Shown here: piece after piece, positions 1-12,577 of the stretch
Position numbering within the stretch: position 1 is the first letter of the stretch
Layout: the number at the start of each line of letters is the position of its first letter
Source: Diphasiastrum complanatum
Lineage: Eukaryota > Streptophyta > Lycopodiopsida > Lycopodiales > Lycopodiaceae
Reading direction: 5' to 3'
DNA: 64,000 nt
NCBI GenBank assembly: GCA_029204225.1
Contig: CM055111.1
Location: forward strand, 12,338,697-12,402,696
Notes under the pieces: generated by a model
Told to the model about the DNA's origin: nothing
Database searches by the model: none
The model's input: only the letters and a program-made list of their open reading frames with translations
Made by a program: the position numbers and the translations under genes

Positions 1-555
1 AAGTTATATTAGTTTAAAATACATTTAATAGACACTTTTTGAAAGTGTGGGAAAGTTGGTAGTCGAGTTTGAGAGAGATTCAAATTTGAACTTTGGGTAC
101 ATTGAATCTAGACCCAAAAATAGTAGGGTTTACATTTTGGAGGGAAAGCCAAATGGCCAAATATGGTTTGGACACTCTATAAAAGGATGTAACTCATGGA
201 GAGACACATCTTCTCTCTTCTATCTCTCATTTCATCATTATACATGGTTCTCTTTGGGTTATACTACTCATTGGTGCACTATCTTTGTGATATCTTGCAA
301 TCTTATGTGTAGAATGATCATTTATTGTTATTTTCGATTCCACACGTGTGAAATATAGTAGGGTACTGTAATTGTACGGACAACAAACATATTTTATATT
401 TTGGTTCATGTTTGATTAGTATCTCTTAGAGTTTGCATCTCATTTTGTGTGTAGATGCTGATTTTTCTACATTGGCAGGATTGTTGGTTTGCTCCTTATT
501 GTAACCAAAGATCAGTGACATGGATTAGATATTGAATGATCTAAAATCCTTCACA
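1..555 (+). mobile_element. Copia family A LTR, left end outside window
   Basis: The sequence is the reverse complement of the LTRs at 12583-13236 and 17146-17798, including the shared block around 60-110 and the terminal ...ATCCTTCACA at 546-555. It is therefore the same family inserted in plus orientation, with its first part lying left of the window. It stops abruptly at 555, next to an unrelated minus-strand gag coding sequence. That fits either a solo LTR or the 3' LTR of an element extending to the left. If so, 556-560 (AAGGT) should be the target-site duplication. The ORF that can be read through it is a chance ORF. Confidence 0.85.
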
Positions 556-1294
556 AAGGTTACCTGCTTGCTTTGGTTCCCCCTTGCTTGATTCCGCCAA
601 GAATTTCCAACATTCGCTCTTCCAATGGCCCTTTTTGCCACAATAGAAGCATTTGCCCTTCTTCTTGGTCTTGGATGATCCCTCATCCTCCTGAGTCTTG
701 AAAATTTGGTGCTTAGACTTCTTCTTGCCCTTGCCTTTGCTTTGTTTTTGGCGTGTTGCAAGTGCTTGATCGTTAGTATTTTGACATCTAGCTTTTACCA
801 TTTCTCGTTGTTGCTCCTCCTGCATCAAGATTCATGTGAGCTCGTCAAAGGTTGGCAATCTTTCTCTTGATGCTATCCTACTCACAAACATCTGATAAGG
901 TTTTGCAATGCCACACAATGCATTGTGCACCAGCTCAACATCACGTATGCGCTCACCAATAGAATGTAGTTCATCTTTCATTGTCTTGATTCTAGTCATG
1001 TACGTCTGAATGTGCTCTCCTTGTTCCATTCGGGCACTATTCGGCTTTGACTTTATAAACATAATCCTTGATGGATTTGACATCTCAAACTGCTCCTTTA
1101 GCACATCCCATGCTTGTCTAGGTGTAATGGCATCACTTATGTGGGTAATGATGTGGTCTTTCATTAACAAGTTGATGAAGGTCAAAGCTCTCCTCGCCTT
1201 CCTGTCGAACACTTTTATGTCCGCTTCATTTGGCGGTCTTCTCTCCGTCCAATTTGCTATTTTCGTTCAAAATGGACTCTCCCTTGTTTGCCAT
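556..1294 (-). pseudogene. Copia Gag polyprotein remnant (UBN2 type)
   Basis: Decayed Gag of a copia element unrelated to the adjoining LTR. It starts at ATG 1294. A frame change near 1220 is followed by the UBN2-type capsid core (ARRALTFINL near 1180-1205, then a region resembling DELHSIGERIRDVELV). After a stop near 830 the frame resumes with a Lys-rich segment and a CCHC zinc knuckle (CFYCGKKGHWKSEC, near 620-665). The C-terminus is cut off by the LTR at 555. Gag normally coats the element RNA in cytoplasmic particles. The frame shift and stop make this copy non-functional. Confidence 0.85.
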
Positions 1295-2582
1295 CTCAAA
1301 ACTGCCTAAAACTGCAACCATAGGCTAAAAGATGTATTCTAAGTACAATGGCAACATCAGTAACTTGTTTTGATGACCTGCTAAAATTTCACACCAGGGC
1401 GTCCAGTCGCTTAGGTGGCATTCCAAGTCGCTTTTCAAACGTGAAATGCTTCTCACCTCACACTCCTGACGACCCGCTCCCTGAAAGGGGCAAAAGAAAT
1501 TTGACGTCCATTGAGCATTTTCTCCACTGCAATCACTCTATTTTGCGGTACCGTACTTGCAGATACAGTCCGGGTGCCCTTCGTTTGGAGTCCATAGCTC
1601 TTCGTTTGGGTCAAAACGGATAAAGGACTAGAAATAAGGGCTTTTCTTGTTTTTGAACTATTTCTTCTTCTTGAAATAACTTCAAACTTCAAGAACTTGG
1701 GACTCAACTCCAATTTCAATTTGAAATTTTTTAATGAAGTTGAAGTGTATTCTGCACTTCAACTCCCTTTATACTTCTTCAAGGCCCCTTCTACTCTCAT
1801 CCATTAATCGAACGATCCAGATTGTTCTTCATTCATGCGATCTGGAGTGTTGATTTCACCTTAACGTGATCTAACGGTTGCACGTGCTATCACACGATGA
1901 TCCAAACTCTTGCAACTGATGTCTTCTTGGAGACACTTCGGGACAGGTCTAGCTGGGCACACACGAGCTCCTCACGACCTCCTTCTCTTTCACGAGCTCT
2001 CTCTTGTTTTAAGAGCTTTCATAGCTATGGCTACCCTTTGAGATTCTAAATAACTCCTCCTGTGATCCATGACCATCCGCGGCCTCTGAGGATTAGCTTC
2101 CTTGCACCAGGGCGCCCTCCTACATGCTTTTACAACTTCAAAACTGGTTTCCTACCACTCAAGATCCAAGCTTATGTGCTTTCAAACCCTAGGCCAGGAT
2201 TTTTCTTGCAAATGTTGAACTTGGGTGGCTGTCTACAGCTCTTTGGCAGGCCAATCCTGCATCTCTGAGGTCGCCCTACAACATGCAATCCACTGCTTCA
2301 AACCATTCTTCAATCGACGTCCAATTAAATGCACACCAATCGGAAATCCCAAGTAGCCTTTTGACGAAATTTTTAGAATTTCGTCTCTTTAGATTCAACT
2401 AACAAGTCCTATCTCTGAATTCTCTCATAGTTTCAAGCTTAGCAAGCCTCTATATGCTAGAAGTTGTGCACCAGTGCTTTTCTTTCTGTTGTAAACCCCA
2501 AACTCTCAGAAGACTCTTCTCCCGAAGCTCTCTTAAACAATGACGATGTACTGTGTACACTCCTTGTACGGCTCTGATACCA
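1295..2582 (-). mobile_element. Copia 5' untranslated leader with primer-binding site
   Basis: Between the gag start and the 5' LTR side of the same minus-strand copia element there is a long leader with no convincing gene. Positions 2571-2582 read GCTCTGATACCA, whose complement TGGTATCAGAGC is the classic site that pairs with the 3' end of initiator methionine tRNA, which primes minus-strand DNA synthesis in most plant copia elements. The leader is rich in CTTC/CTCTC tracts. Short ORFs here (1348-1623, 2062-2268) show no family features. Confidence 0.7.
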
Positions 2583-2836
2583 ACTTAGAATTTGCTTCAA
2601 ACAGGAACACATATCATGCTACACAGTAACACAGACAGAAAGCACTCTCCACACCAATCTCACGTAGCAACTATATTTCTCAAAACCAAATACACTGTAC
2701 ATATAGTTCTTCACTATGGCAACCCATGCATGGCCCAGGTGCCGTTGACGGGACGCGTGTCCCGTCGACTCACCTCGTGGCGAGGCCAACTGATCCTTAT
2801 CCACTGATAGGACCCGCAGTACAGTAACACAGTAGT
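2583..2836 (-). mobile_element. Probable 5' LTR (short) of the minus-strand copia
   Basis: This block lies immediately beyond the primer-binding site, where the 5' LTR should be. Both ends contain a copy of a CAGTAACACAG-like string (near 2623 and 2822). No matching second LTR is in the window and the ends are not clear TG...CA, so the boundaries are estimates. Confidence 0.35.
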
Positions 2837-3836
2837 TCTACTTTAATTCTAACTAGGAGGGCTTCACAAAGTAAGAAAATCTGGAAGAGGAGCTTCTCTT
2901 CTCTCTTGCTCAATCTCTATTCTTAGAAATGAAAAGTGATTACAAAATGGTGTCACATCCCTACTTATAGACAAAGCTAGAGTTAGGGTTTTTGGTTCAC
3001 CCCAAAAACCATGTGCCATAACAACTTGACTATCTTAAAAAGTTATGAGCCAAAATGCATTTTAAACTACTTGGGTTCCTTCTTATTTTTGGCCCATAGA
3101 AGCATAGATCTAATTCTATTTCTTATATCATAGCCTTACGAGTACAATGCACCTTCTAAGGGTGTCTGACGTTATTTACAATTAGATCTGACTCAGCCAT
3201 GCTTTTATTTTCGTCGTCGTAAAATATGTTGGGGAGGCGCTGAGCTTTGGTTTTGCTCATTGGCTGGTCCGCGACTTGTTGACCTTCTGATTTTGCATTC
3301 CCCATAAAAATCTAGATTCCAAAAATCCTTCTTGGCTAATTGTCAACGCTCCATACTATAGTTTGATGGCTCGATTTCTTCAAATGATATCCGTTAGGCA
3401 CTTTTTGCATTTGGAATCCGTTAGAAGAATCTTCACCAAGATCTTCTAACATGTTCCCATTGGGATTTTGGTGACAACAGTCCCTTGGCACCTGCGTATG
3501 TCTTTGGCATTGGCGTGCATGGTGATGTGAGACCATTGCGAAAGAGGGTGAAAAAGGGGTATAGACAAGAGGGGGAGGAGACTCGATGAGAAATGTAAGA
3601 AAAAATTTTGGCAACAAAATTGAGCGATAGAGAGGGGGAAACATAGAAGGTGTATGTACAGATAGATAAGGAGAAAAATAAATAAATAGAGAAAAGAACA
3701 TATGAAAATAAGAAAGAGAAAAATTAACATGAAAGGCAAGAAAAAGAAGGTGAGTCCATTGGTACTTTTTCTGGACTTCTTGTTTTTTTTTTTTTTTCTA
3801 AGAGAGAAACCAAGTGTGGAGATATGCTTCAAGGAC
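2837..3836. other. No gene seen; repeat-derived DNA
   Basis: No coding segment with family features on either strand. There is an A/G-rich stretch at 3540-3760 and a 17-base T run near 3783-3799. The minus-strand ORFs here are low-complexity translations of these tracts. This may be LTR or leader of a neighbouring element. Confidence 0.5.
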
Positions 3837-4259
3837 CTATTCTAGCTGTTTGCCCTTCGCATCATCAACATCACGGATCTTCCGATGGGTTTCTGCAACG
3901 GTGCGGACGAGAGGGGACCACAATTGGCTGCGCGTCGTGGATTGCGAGCGGATTGGGCCGAATGTCGGGTGCATATTCCCAAGGAAACCTGTTGTGTACC
4001 ATCGTTCTAGCCTTGCTATATTAACAAATGATGTTGTGGACAAGCGATGGTAGGTCTGGTATAAGGGAATTTGATCGACGATAGCTGGCATTTTGAAGGC
4101 TTTATTGGGGTTGAAGCAGTACTCGCCAAAGCACAAATCCCACCTAGTTTTCACTTTGGCAGCTGTCAACAAGGTCTCCACATTGTAGTAGGCTTCCAAT
4201 ACAACAAGATCTAGAGAGTTAGCCACGTCGGTCAAGAAGCGGTTAATGCAGGTAAGCAC
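3837..4259 (-). pseudogene. Unidentified ORF downstream of ORF 4620-5225
   Basis: A 140-codon open frame of ordinary composition, with no motif I recognise. It follows the 4620-5225 ORF on the same strand after a 360-bp gap with stops in all frames, so it may be its decayed continuation or part of the same retroelement internal region. No start context or splice site singles it out. Non-functional debris is the most likely reading. Confidence 0.3.
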
Positions 4260-4619
4260 AAGACAATAGTGGGCGAAATCGCGTCCTCACAAAGTTGACT
4301 ACAATCTGTAAAAGCTATGAGCTAATACTGACGATCCATCTGAATAAGAGAATCGATGCATGAAAGCATCTACTATGTCTGTCTCATCGTATTTGATAAT
4401 CCGTGTTCTTGATCATTGATAAAAAAAATGCATGCTTATGATCTGTGTGCTATATACATTTATGTAGATGAGTGTACAAGAGATGTTTTCCTGATATGTC
4501 GACCCAGTTGGGTTTACCCGATAGTTTGTCCAACTCCGATATGTCGGCCATCTTCACTTACTCGTATTTAGTAGTTGAGCTGCATGAAAATGCAAGTAAA
4601 TATGTAGCAATGAATGGAA

Positions 4620-5225
4620 CTAGATTAACATGGGATTTAGGAGAGTAGAGGAGATAAATCCAACAGATGCTAATGACTTGTAGTTTGACTCAACAATGCG
4701 ATGCAATGTTTGTGAGATGTGCTCCTTCCTGATGTTGCCAGCCATCAAAAAGTTGTTCAGAAGTTGCGCAACTGCATGGATGGTGGAATCTCGGATAGAC
4801 TTTAGGAGATAGCCATTATTGGTCCAGTACAGCTCATTGGTCATGTCAATAAAAGCTTTAATGAAGTTTCTGGCATACTTGTGGTTTGGTGAGGACTGGG
4901 TGCCTAATGATATGCCTATGGCTTCAAGGGCGGCTTCAGTAGCGCACACCTTGTGGGTAACCCCCTGGTAGGTAATGTAAAATTTGGAATTTTTTTCAGT
5001 CCAAGTGCTAAACGCAAAAGTTATGAATTGCATGTTGATTTTACTTGAAAAGGTGCACTCGTGGATCCTCATTGCCGTGAGCAGAGGCTCAGCAAGGTTC
5101 ATCCATTGAGCCACCATGCTTGTGCTAGGAAGAATCATGATGTCCATTTGGGTTGGAACATCACGATGAATGACATATTGCGGAGACTGAGAAGTATCGG
5201 TAGAAGGCATAATGAAAGTAAGCAA
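4620..5225 (-). CDS. Unidentified retroelement ORF, about 195-201 aa
   Basis: Open frame with a likely start at the internal ATG of MPSTDTSQSP. The product is soluble-looking and largely helical. I see no zinc knuckle, protease, RT or integrase motif. A diverged copy of its first 50 codons and of the sequence upstream lies at 24133-24290 on the plus strand, also behind a CTATAAAAG box, so the ORF belongs to a repeated element. It could be an extra ORF of a Ty3/gypsy (Tat/Athila-like) element or the N-terminal part of a divergent Gag. No catalytic function can be assigned. Confidence 0.5.
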   Translation of the reverse strand: MLTFIMPSTDTSQSPQYVIHRDVPTQMDIMILPSTSMVAQWMNLAEPLLTAMRIHECTFSSKINMQFITFAFSTWTEKNSKFYITYQGVTHKVCATEAALEAIGISLGTQSSPNHKYARNFIKAFIDMTNELYWTNNGYLLKSIRDSTIHAVAQLLNNFLMAGNIRKEHISQTLHRIVESNYKSLASVGFISSTLLNPMLI

Positions 5226-5891
5226 ATACTGAGAGTCAAGAGTGCAAAGTGTATCAGAAGCTTGGAAGAAAATTTTGGAAAGTTTTGGTCGCTGGAAAAT
5301 TTGGCAAGAGCTTCGCTAGCACACGTGAGAAATGAAATCGAATTCAGCCCTTTTATAGGTGAATTTAGAGGGTCCATTAGACAAAGTACTAGTTTGGTTG
5401 TTCAGTTCTGGACAAAAATTTGCAGGCACGCTTTGTACTATGAAAATAGCCTCCAAAAATCTCAGCGAGGTTTTGAAGATCTGGCGAAGGTTCATCATTC
5501 GCCTAGGTACTAGATAAGAAAATTTTTCAGGATCTAAACCTATGTCCAAAATCTAATTTTGGCATTATGAATCCATCTGTCAGATCGGTGAAGGTTAATA
5601 AAGACTGTAAGGTGCTCGACGAAGGTTCTCAAAATGGTAAACTGTTGGACATTTGTCTAACTTCAAAAAAAGGTAGTAACTCAACTAGATAACCTTTGCT
5701 CCAACTCAATATAGGTAAATCTGACGTGGATGTATAATCTAGAAATTCAACGAAGGTTTCTAAGACTGTATGTACAAGAAATGACTCAAAAAGTGATTTT
5801 CTAAGGCACTTTTTCTTAAAAAATTGATTTCTAAAAATACTTATCTTCAACTTTTTTTTGATCTGATAACTTTTGTGACTTTTGCTCATCA
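5226..5891 (-). mobile_element. Probable gypsy LTR with upstream polypurine tract
   Basis: On the minus strand a long purine tract (5892-5935) comes right after the pol stop and is followed at 5891 by TGATGAGCAAAAG, a plausible LTR start. The block carries a TATA box at 5351-5358 and repeated GAAGGTT motifs, and it is present as a diverged plus-strand copy at 23395-24020. The 34-bp start also occurs at 22515-22548 next to another integrase end. The left end is uncertain, somewhere in 5226-5340. Confidence 0.5.
5351..5358 (-). promoter_or_regulatory. TATA box (CTATAAAA) of LTR-like block
   Basis: The minus strand reads CTATAAAAG about 130 bp upstream of the ORF at 4620-5225. The same box and flanks (ATTCACCTATAAAAG) recur in the plus-strand copy at 23905-23920. 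This conserved position suits an LTR U3 promoter. Confidence 0.55.
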
Positions 5892-5935
5892 TTCTTTTTC
5901 TTCCTTTTTTTTTTTTTTTTCTAAAAAAAGAAAAT
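5892..5935 (-). promoter_or_regulatory. Polypurine tract candidate
   Basis: The minus strand reads a long run of A with GGAAGAAAAAGA immediately before the TGATGAGC LTR start. In LTR elements this is where plus-strand DNA synthesis is primed. A comparable purine tract sits beside the same LTR start at 22549-22582. Confidence 0.5.
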
Positions 5936-5990
5936 CAACCAAGTAGTGAAAATAAATAAAACAACAAAAGTAAACTGATAAGGTATTGGA

Positions 5991-7660
5991 TCATGCTGGT
6001 CGAACTGGCTGCCAAAACTTGCGTAATCGGTTGCCATTCACCAGAGTATCAAATCGTTTGCCATCTACGTGTTCTAAAATAACTGCTTCATAGTTCAATA
6101 TTTCTTTCACCTTGTACGGTCCTTCACCTGTAAACTTCAACTTGCCTTTGATTAGTCGGCGAGCTTTCTCTGCTGCTAATGCATGAATTGCCATCAATCT
6201 GGTTTCACAAAAGTTTTTGTAAAATCTCATGTCGCAGTTGTAAGGATTTCGCATCATCCAACCGTGCCGTTATTGCTATGCGTAAGGATGGTATCAAAAA
6301 TTCAGTTGGCATAACTGCATCTTGACCATAAACAAGCTGGAATGGTGTTTGATTCGTACTACCTTTGTAAGTTGTTCTGAATGCCCATAATGCTGCATGC
6401 AGTTTATGTTCCCAATCAAAACGACTTGCTTCCACCGTTTTTGTCATAATGTTGTAGAGAATCTTATTGGAAGATTCAGCTTGGCCATTACCCCTCGGAT
6501 AATATGGAGTACTAAACCGATGAATAACGCAAAAGTCTTCCAACAAACACTTTATCGTTTCATTCACAAAGTGTGTTCCACAATCACTTACATTCTCGAT
6601 AGGACATCCAACCTAACAATAACGTGCTCATACATGACTTAGCCGTAGATTTTGCATTTGCAACTCGAACTGCTTTTGCTTCAATCCACTTGGTCATGTA
6701 ATCAGTTGCTACGATGATATATCTGGCTTGAGATTCTCTTGTCACAGGATGAATAGGACCAACATAGTCAAGGCCCCATTTCTCAACGGTGCTTGCGATA
6801 AAACGGGATGCAAAGGTTCATAATTCTACTTCGTAGGACGTCATGCTCATTGATATAGGTCACCAACATCCTGATTGTAAAAGTTTGCGGACAGTGATAT
6901 CTAATGAAAAATGTCCTCCGCCCATTCCATCATGTGAAAACATGATTAGTTCGGGTACTTCATGCGGCAAAACACATCTTTGCAAAATATCATCCATTCC
7001 TCGGTGATATAATTGACCCGCAATCAATTGATAAGGTTGTGCCTTAAGAATCAATTGTCTCTTTTGTACTTTTGTCAAGGAATTATTGGGTTAGCCTACT
7101 AGCATCAAATATTCAACAATATATGCTGCCCACTTAGGTGCTGCTTCAACATAGAACAACGTAGCATCTAGTAGTTCATCATCCACTTCAGAATTAACTG
7201 GTGCTAATTTGATCCTTGAGAGATGGTCGGCCAGATAATGTTGTTTACCTTTTCGAACCACAACTCGAAATCAAATTCGATCAATAAAAGTAGCCATCTT
7301 TCAATACGCCCAGTATTACACATCTTGTTTACTAAATGAAGTAACGATTGATGATCAGTGTAAAATGCAAAATGAGTTGCCATTAGACAATGTTGGATTT
7401 TTTTAACGGAAAAAATCATGACTAACACTTCTCGTTCTGTTGTCGAATAGTTCTTCTCAAGATCTGTAAGATGTCTACAAACCTGAGTATTCACTTGGCT
7501 GCATCAAAATTGATCCAATTGCATATTTTGATGCATCAATATGAACATGAAACTCAATTGTTTAAATTGGAATACATAGTATCGGTGCATAAGCTAAAGC
7601 TTTCTTCGATTCTTCTTGAAAGTCACTTTTGTAGATTGTTTCTTCTAGTGTACTAGGTTA
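5991..7660 (-). pseudogene. Ty3/gypsy pol remnant: RNase H to integrase
   Basis: Read from right to left, the pieces are in pol order. RNase H starts with HIDASKYAIGS (near 7530) and continues with TEREVLVMIFSVKK and FAFYTDHQSLLHL. The HHCC end follows (LYHRGMDDILQRCVLPHE, 6860-7078). The integrase core reads WGLDYVGPIHP, then YMTKWIEAKAV and YYPRGNGQAESSNK. The C-terminal domain (EGPYKVKEILNYEAVILEHVDG) ends at a stop by 5991. Frame shifts and stops fall near 7490, 7080, 6850 and 6590. RT proper is missing beyond 7660. Order RNase H then integrase is diagnostic of Ty3/gypsy, and the YYPRGNGQAE style suggests the Tat/Athila side. Confidence 0.9.
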
Positions 7661-10600
7661 TACAAACTCAAAATTTGATTATGGAAAATGGAGTGACCTC
7701 ATTTCAAAACTCTTCTTTGGTCATAAAGAGGTTATTTTTTTAAGGAGTTTGCCTTTGTAAATTTCCAACAACTTTATTGGCAATTCTACTAGAATCTAAT
7801 AATGTGTAATTCTCTAGCTAAGAAAGACTAGCATTTCATGTTCAAGTACAATATTTTGGACCTTACTTGAGCCTATTAATGACTCCCAAGATGGATTGAT
7901 TGATTGATTATCAATTGAATGCAAAACTAGATGTCAAAAAACAAGATTTAGATTAGCAATTCTACACACATCAATCAAGAACAATCATAAATAATTGATC
8001 GGTACGACTTTCAGTATGGCTCATGGGCTGAAATTTTCTAACACTTAGTTTTCATTAGAATCACAAAAGAAACAAAGTACATAGTGATAGAAGTCGAGAT
8101 TGCCAATAGTCTTTCAAAATTTTTCCAAGGCATTACTATGGAGAGGTGATTGTATGTACAAAAGCTCTTCCCCACCTCGAGTTAAGTGAAAATCTAGCAT
8201 GTAATAAGGAAGATGATTGAGCATTTTTGCCATGATTTTCCATTCTAGCCTAACCCTTGAGTGTTGCCATGTTGATGGCTAGATTGATCAACCAACTCCA
8301 TGTTTTTAAATTTTCGGTAACTTGACCATTTCTATGAACATGATCTAACCTATTCTAGAGTAGTTTCACATGTGGCAACATAGACTCACACATGTGGGAC
8401 CCATCAATATACATATTTGCATGGTTTAATCAAGCTAGATTTGCCAAATTTGACAATTTTTCACATCTTAATCAAAAAGTTTTGGTTCTACAATTATAAC
8501 CCAAATTTAATCTCCCTCTTAATTCATTTGCATCTTAAAATCTCCAAAGTTGAAAGCTACATGCATGAAATTTTTGTATGAAACAAGTCTGATCCAATTG
8601 GTACTCAAATTTTAGCTAATTTTTTGTAAACCATTTTATCTGAGCATCTCATTTTATAACCTGATTTGCAAGTTTTTGATAGATTAAAAACAATGAGGAC
8701 GATATTATTGATGTCAAATTGCTTATTAGATGAATTAAGACATTGAGAAAAAAAACAACTGAAGCTATTTTAGAGATATCTTATTTGAGAAATCTAGGTC
8801 TAGGGAGAAAAACCTCACTTGTATCTTTTTAGACAATCAAGTTTCGTCTAGTATTTGATACATTAGCTTTTAAGGTTCAAAAATTAATACAAAAAAATTA
8901 TTACTAAATATTAATAGTTAAACAATAAGCACATTATTCCTATCACAATATAATAAAAGAAGAAAGTTAAACTCAATAGACAAGCATATGCTAGTATTTT
9001 AAAAATTATGCAGCTTTACAGGATCCCAAATTAGGTTATGTCTTATTGTCAAAAATCATGTCTGATGTGAGGGGCACCTATCAAGTGACAATGTTGTATG
9101 AATAATTAGCTATTACTTTGCAAAAATCCACTAACTACTAGTCCATGTGATGACATTATAATCATGGTACCAATTGAAAGTTAACATTTGAAAATAAAAA
9201 TATAGTACTCTATAGCAACCATAGAAGATTCTAGCTAAATTAATATTTCAAATAGTTTATCAGTGTATTGTTGATGTTGTCCTACGTTTTAATAGTTCGT
9301 TCTTAACTCAAATTGATTATCTCAATCAACAAGCTTAATGTGGACCAATCACACTCTTGTTTTTTTTTTTTTTTTTTAAATCTTAAAATAGGACTTTGCA
9401 AATCGAGATGTTCTAAAGTCCTAAGGACTATACGATATAAGTCTTTGACTAGCAAATATGACTCATTTATGCATTAATGTTTTTTGTTCAACATTCTTTC
9501 AAAATGAGGAAAACTCCTTAAACTTAATTTGGAATTTATATATTGATAGATAAAGTTGGATTTAGTGGGGTGTTGTATGGTTCTTTCTTAAAGAATGCAA
9601 GTCCATATATGCTAGTCATGATCATTCTTATGCCTAGATTATTGCTTTCTAATGATTGTCAAGCTCTAGATTCATATTATCATTTTTTTGAAAGTCTTTA
9701 TGTCTAATCCAAGAAAAATTGTCCGTTACTTTATTCCACATAACATGATAATTTTTATGAGCAAAATCAACTCACCAAAGTACACGTTGGTTTTTTACAT
9801 CAAAGCATGTCAATCAAACAATGTATGATGTGTAAAATGCAACTTCAATATTTTTTGTAAAGTAATAACTTTTTTATTATTACTAGAATATGTAAGATGG
9901 AAAGCTTATGAAATACTTTGATAGCAATAAGTGTACCAAAGTAGACTACCTTTTTCTTCCAACAAAAATGATCACATGAGACTAATCTATATGTGAGGGT
10001 GATCGTCACAAACACCAAAAGTGGCTCTCTTGCAATGAGAGGTTCAATTTTATTTTTTATTTACAAATCTTTAGTGCCAAGGGTTGTAAGAAAGTATTAT
10101 TTAACAAAGTACAATGTCCATCACCAAACAGCGTATAAAATATTGTTGGTGCTCCCAATGATCACAATTTATGTTGTCCAATAGATTCTTTGATAAGATT
10201 GCTAAATTTGCACATGGTTAGGTTCTAATGGAAGAATTTAGAAGATCTCCATAACATTTGATATGTATTCAAATATTTTTGCTCTCCAAAAGAGATTCAA
10301 CATAATGTAGTACCTTAATTGACATGATTGACATTGTGAAAACAAGCATCGTGATGGTTTTTTTTTCTTGGGAGTTTTTGGACTAATTGATACTATGAGC
10401 TTAAATTTTTTTTTTCAATTGAAAATATATGATAACTCTGTAGATACACACATGCTTTGTTGTCTCGTAGTATTAGCATGAAAGTTGTAGCAAAGAGAGA
10501 TCTTTTAAGGACATTTTGTTAAAGTGTGAGGGGCACAAACGACAACTTTAAAATAATTAAAGACTTCATATCTCATTGTGCCATAATACAATGACATAAG

Positions 10601-11076
10601 ATGCATAATCAATAATCTTTTAGATTGACAATAAATTCTTTTGAATTAAATGTAACTATTCATGGGCCTAAATGAGTGTGACATTCTTTTTCTCTACTAT
10701 TTTTCATTTGAGGTGAAGGTTGATGTCTTATCTTTCAAAACTAGATGTTTGTGGAACTTATTTATAATCATTTTTTACATCGATAGTCTAGCTCACACAC
10801 TTCAACTTAGCCTAGCATATAATATATTAGTAGGTTATATTTCTTATATAATGTCAATTTTGTTTTCCAAAGTATGCAAGATATGAAAATTTGACATGAG
10901 CGGGAGTAGTCAAAGGTGATGGAGATGGAATCATACACATTGATAGAGTTGCTAAGCATAATAATTTTCTTAGTCATGATTTATTTGAGGAACATCTAAC
11001 TTTGGCAATATCCTCTACACTTGGACCATCTTACCGTTGAAGAAATCCTCTATCATAATATCATACCATCACAAAT
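7661..11076. other. AT-rich gene-free stretch
   Basis: About 3.4 kb with no open frame over 80 codons carrying any recognisable motif. It contains a T run at 9360-9377 and several A/T tracts. ORFs at 9993-10184 and 10662-10886 are hydrophobic, low-complexity translations of AT-rich DNA. No LTR ends, tRNA or splice-bounded exons were seen. Confidence 0.6.
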
Positions 11077-11226
11077 GCGGCCACATAATACTTTGAATAA
11101 CGATAGACTCTACATGGTGGTGTAAGTGGCCACACAATACTTTGAAAAGATCTTTAAAAATAGACACTACATGATAGTGGAAGCGGCCACACAATACTTT
11201 GAAAAGATCTTCAACAACAAACACTA
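11077..11226. repeat. Three imperfect tandem copies, about 50-57 bp
   Basis: The phrase GGCCACACAATACTTTGAAAAGATCTT with following ACACTACATGATAGTG recurs starting at 11077, 11126 and 11183. The copies differ by substitutions and a short indel. Confidence 0.75.
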
Positions 11227-12577
11227 GTATTCCCTTGAATCCATTTTTTTTCTTTTTAATAAATCAATAGCGGCAAGTCGACATATATCGACATGTTTTA
11301 AAACAGTATCATCATCCATCATTGCATACTCAGGTAAAAGCTTCATACATTTAATCCAACCATCATAAAGTTCGTTAGTCACACTGTATAGGCACATATG
11401 TTGCAACATAATATGGTTAAGTCCTTTTTCTAGCTATTTTTTAAGGTACATACTTCTAATTATATTGCAGTCCATTGTAAGCACATGATCAAATTTTTTC
11501 GAAATGAACTTTTTGAAACGTTTCAAAGAAGCACAAGAACATGAAGGCAGATTTTTAATTTCAAAATTACAGAAAACATCAAACGGAAAGTACCATTCAC
11601 TTTTGATGGCAGGCATGTAAGACCAAGCGAACACAATATCATGGAAGGACTCATGTATAAGGCCAAAGATCTGTAATAAAATGTGAGTGTAAAAGTGTCT
11701 CACATGAATTGTCTCAAACATTCTATTGTAGTAGCGTAAATATAAAAATATCTTTGCCTTGTCCTTGTGTGTGCTGAGTTGTAGTCGATCCACCGTATTC
11801 CTAGTGAGAGTTCTTCTGTCCAGAACCTTGTTATCCTGCAAGCCAGTTAATCCCTGTAAAAATTCAGTTTTTAAACCGGTAAGTCTTCTTTTGCAGCATT
11901 GCCTTGCCCCTCCTTATCTTTGTATCCTGTAAACCTCTTTCTTTTTTCCATATTCTGTCTAGACACCACTAGGATTCTTTAGGTTGAATTTCCCTGATGT
12001 TTTTCGCATCACCGAGGTTGGCAAGAAGTTTGGCAAAGGGGTTTGTGGCTAAATCTATAGATGCATCAATCAGGTGTTGGCGTATAAAGAGGAAAGTGAG
12101 GTGTGACTTGACCACATCTCTAGCAGGCTTGTGTAGCCAAAGGAAGAACGCATTCATCTAATTTTGCAAGGATGCACCAGGGAAAAACTTACTCAGATTG
12201 TTCATCGCGAACCAAACACCATGATCAAACCAAACAATAGAAGAGTTATTCTTGTGCTTGTCACCACATCTACATTTGAAAAAGAGTCTCTTCCAATTTC
12301 AGATTCTAGCCTGGTGCATATTCATTCTACTGAAATCGGTGTCAAAGTGTCCACAAACTCGAGCCCAGGTTTGCTTAGAAGGGCAACAAGAGGGTTCAAA
12401 AAGGTTCATGCAAATGATTATGTCAAAGGCGACAAGTGTCTCAAGTGAAGTATTCTTGTTTAGAGCGACAAGTCTGCAAATTTCTACTTCTTTATCGGTC
12501 AGATGTGCAAGTATAGTCCAAAGCTCAATGGGTATGAGAGCTAGAAAGTTCATAATGGGTAACCTCCAAAATTTGAA
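11224..12577 (-). pseudogene. Unidentified decayed gene, part downstream of the copia insertion
   Basis: Minus-strand open stretches at 12299-12577, 11969-12157, 11434-11841 and 11224-11409. The first two are in one frame interrupted only by stops near 12299 and 12158, so a single coding sequence has acquired nonsense mutations. Visible pieces include PIELWTILAHLTDKEVEICR, a Cys-rich segment (FKCRCGDKHK) and HKPARDVVKSHLTFLFIRQH. CTGTAAAAATTCAG-like sequences between 11842 and 11968 could be intron ends. The upstream half is at 17799-18210. I do not recognise the family. Confidence 0.45.

Noticed and set aside
3336-3832. Minus-strand ORFs rich in Phe, Leu and Ser
   Set aside because: They are translations of A/G-rich low-complexity DNA.
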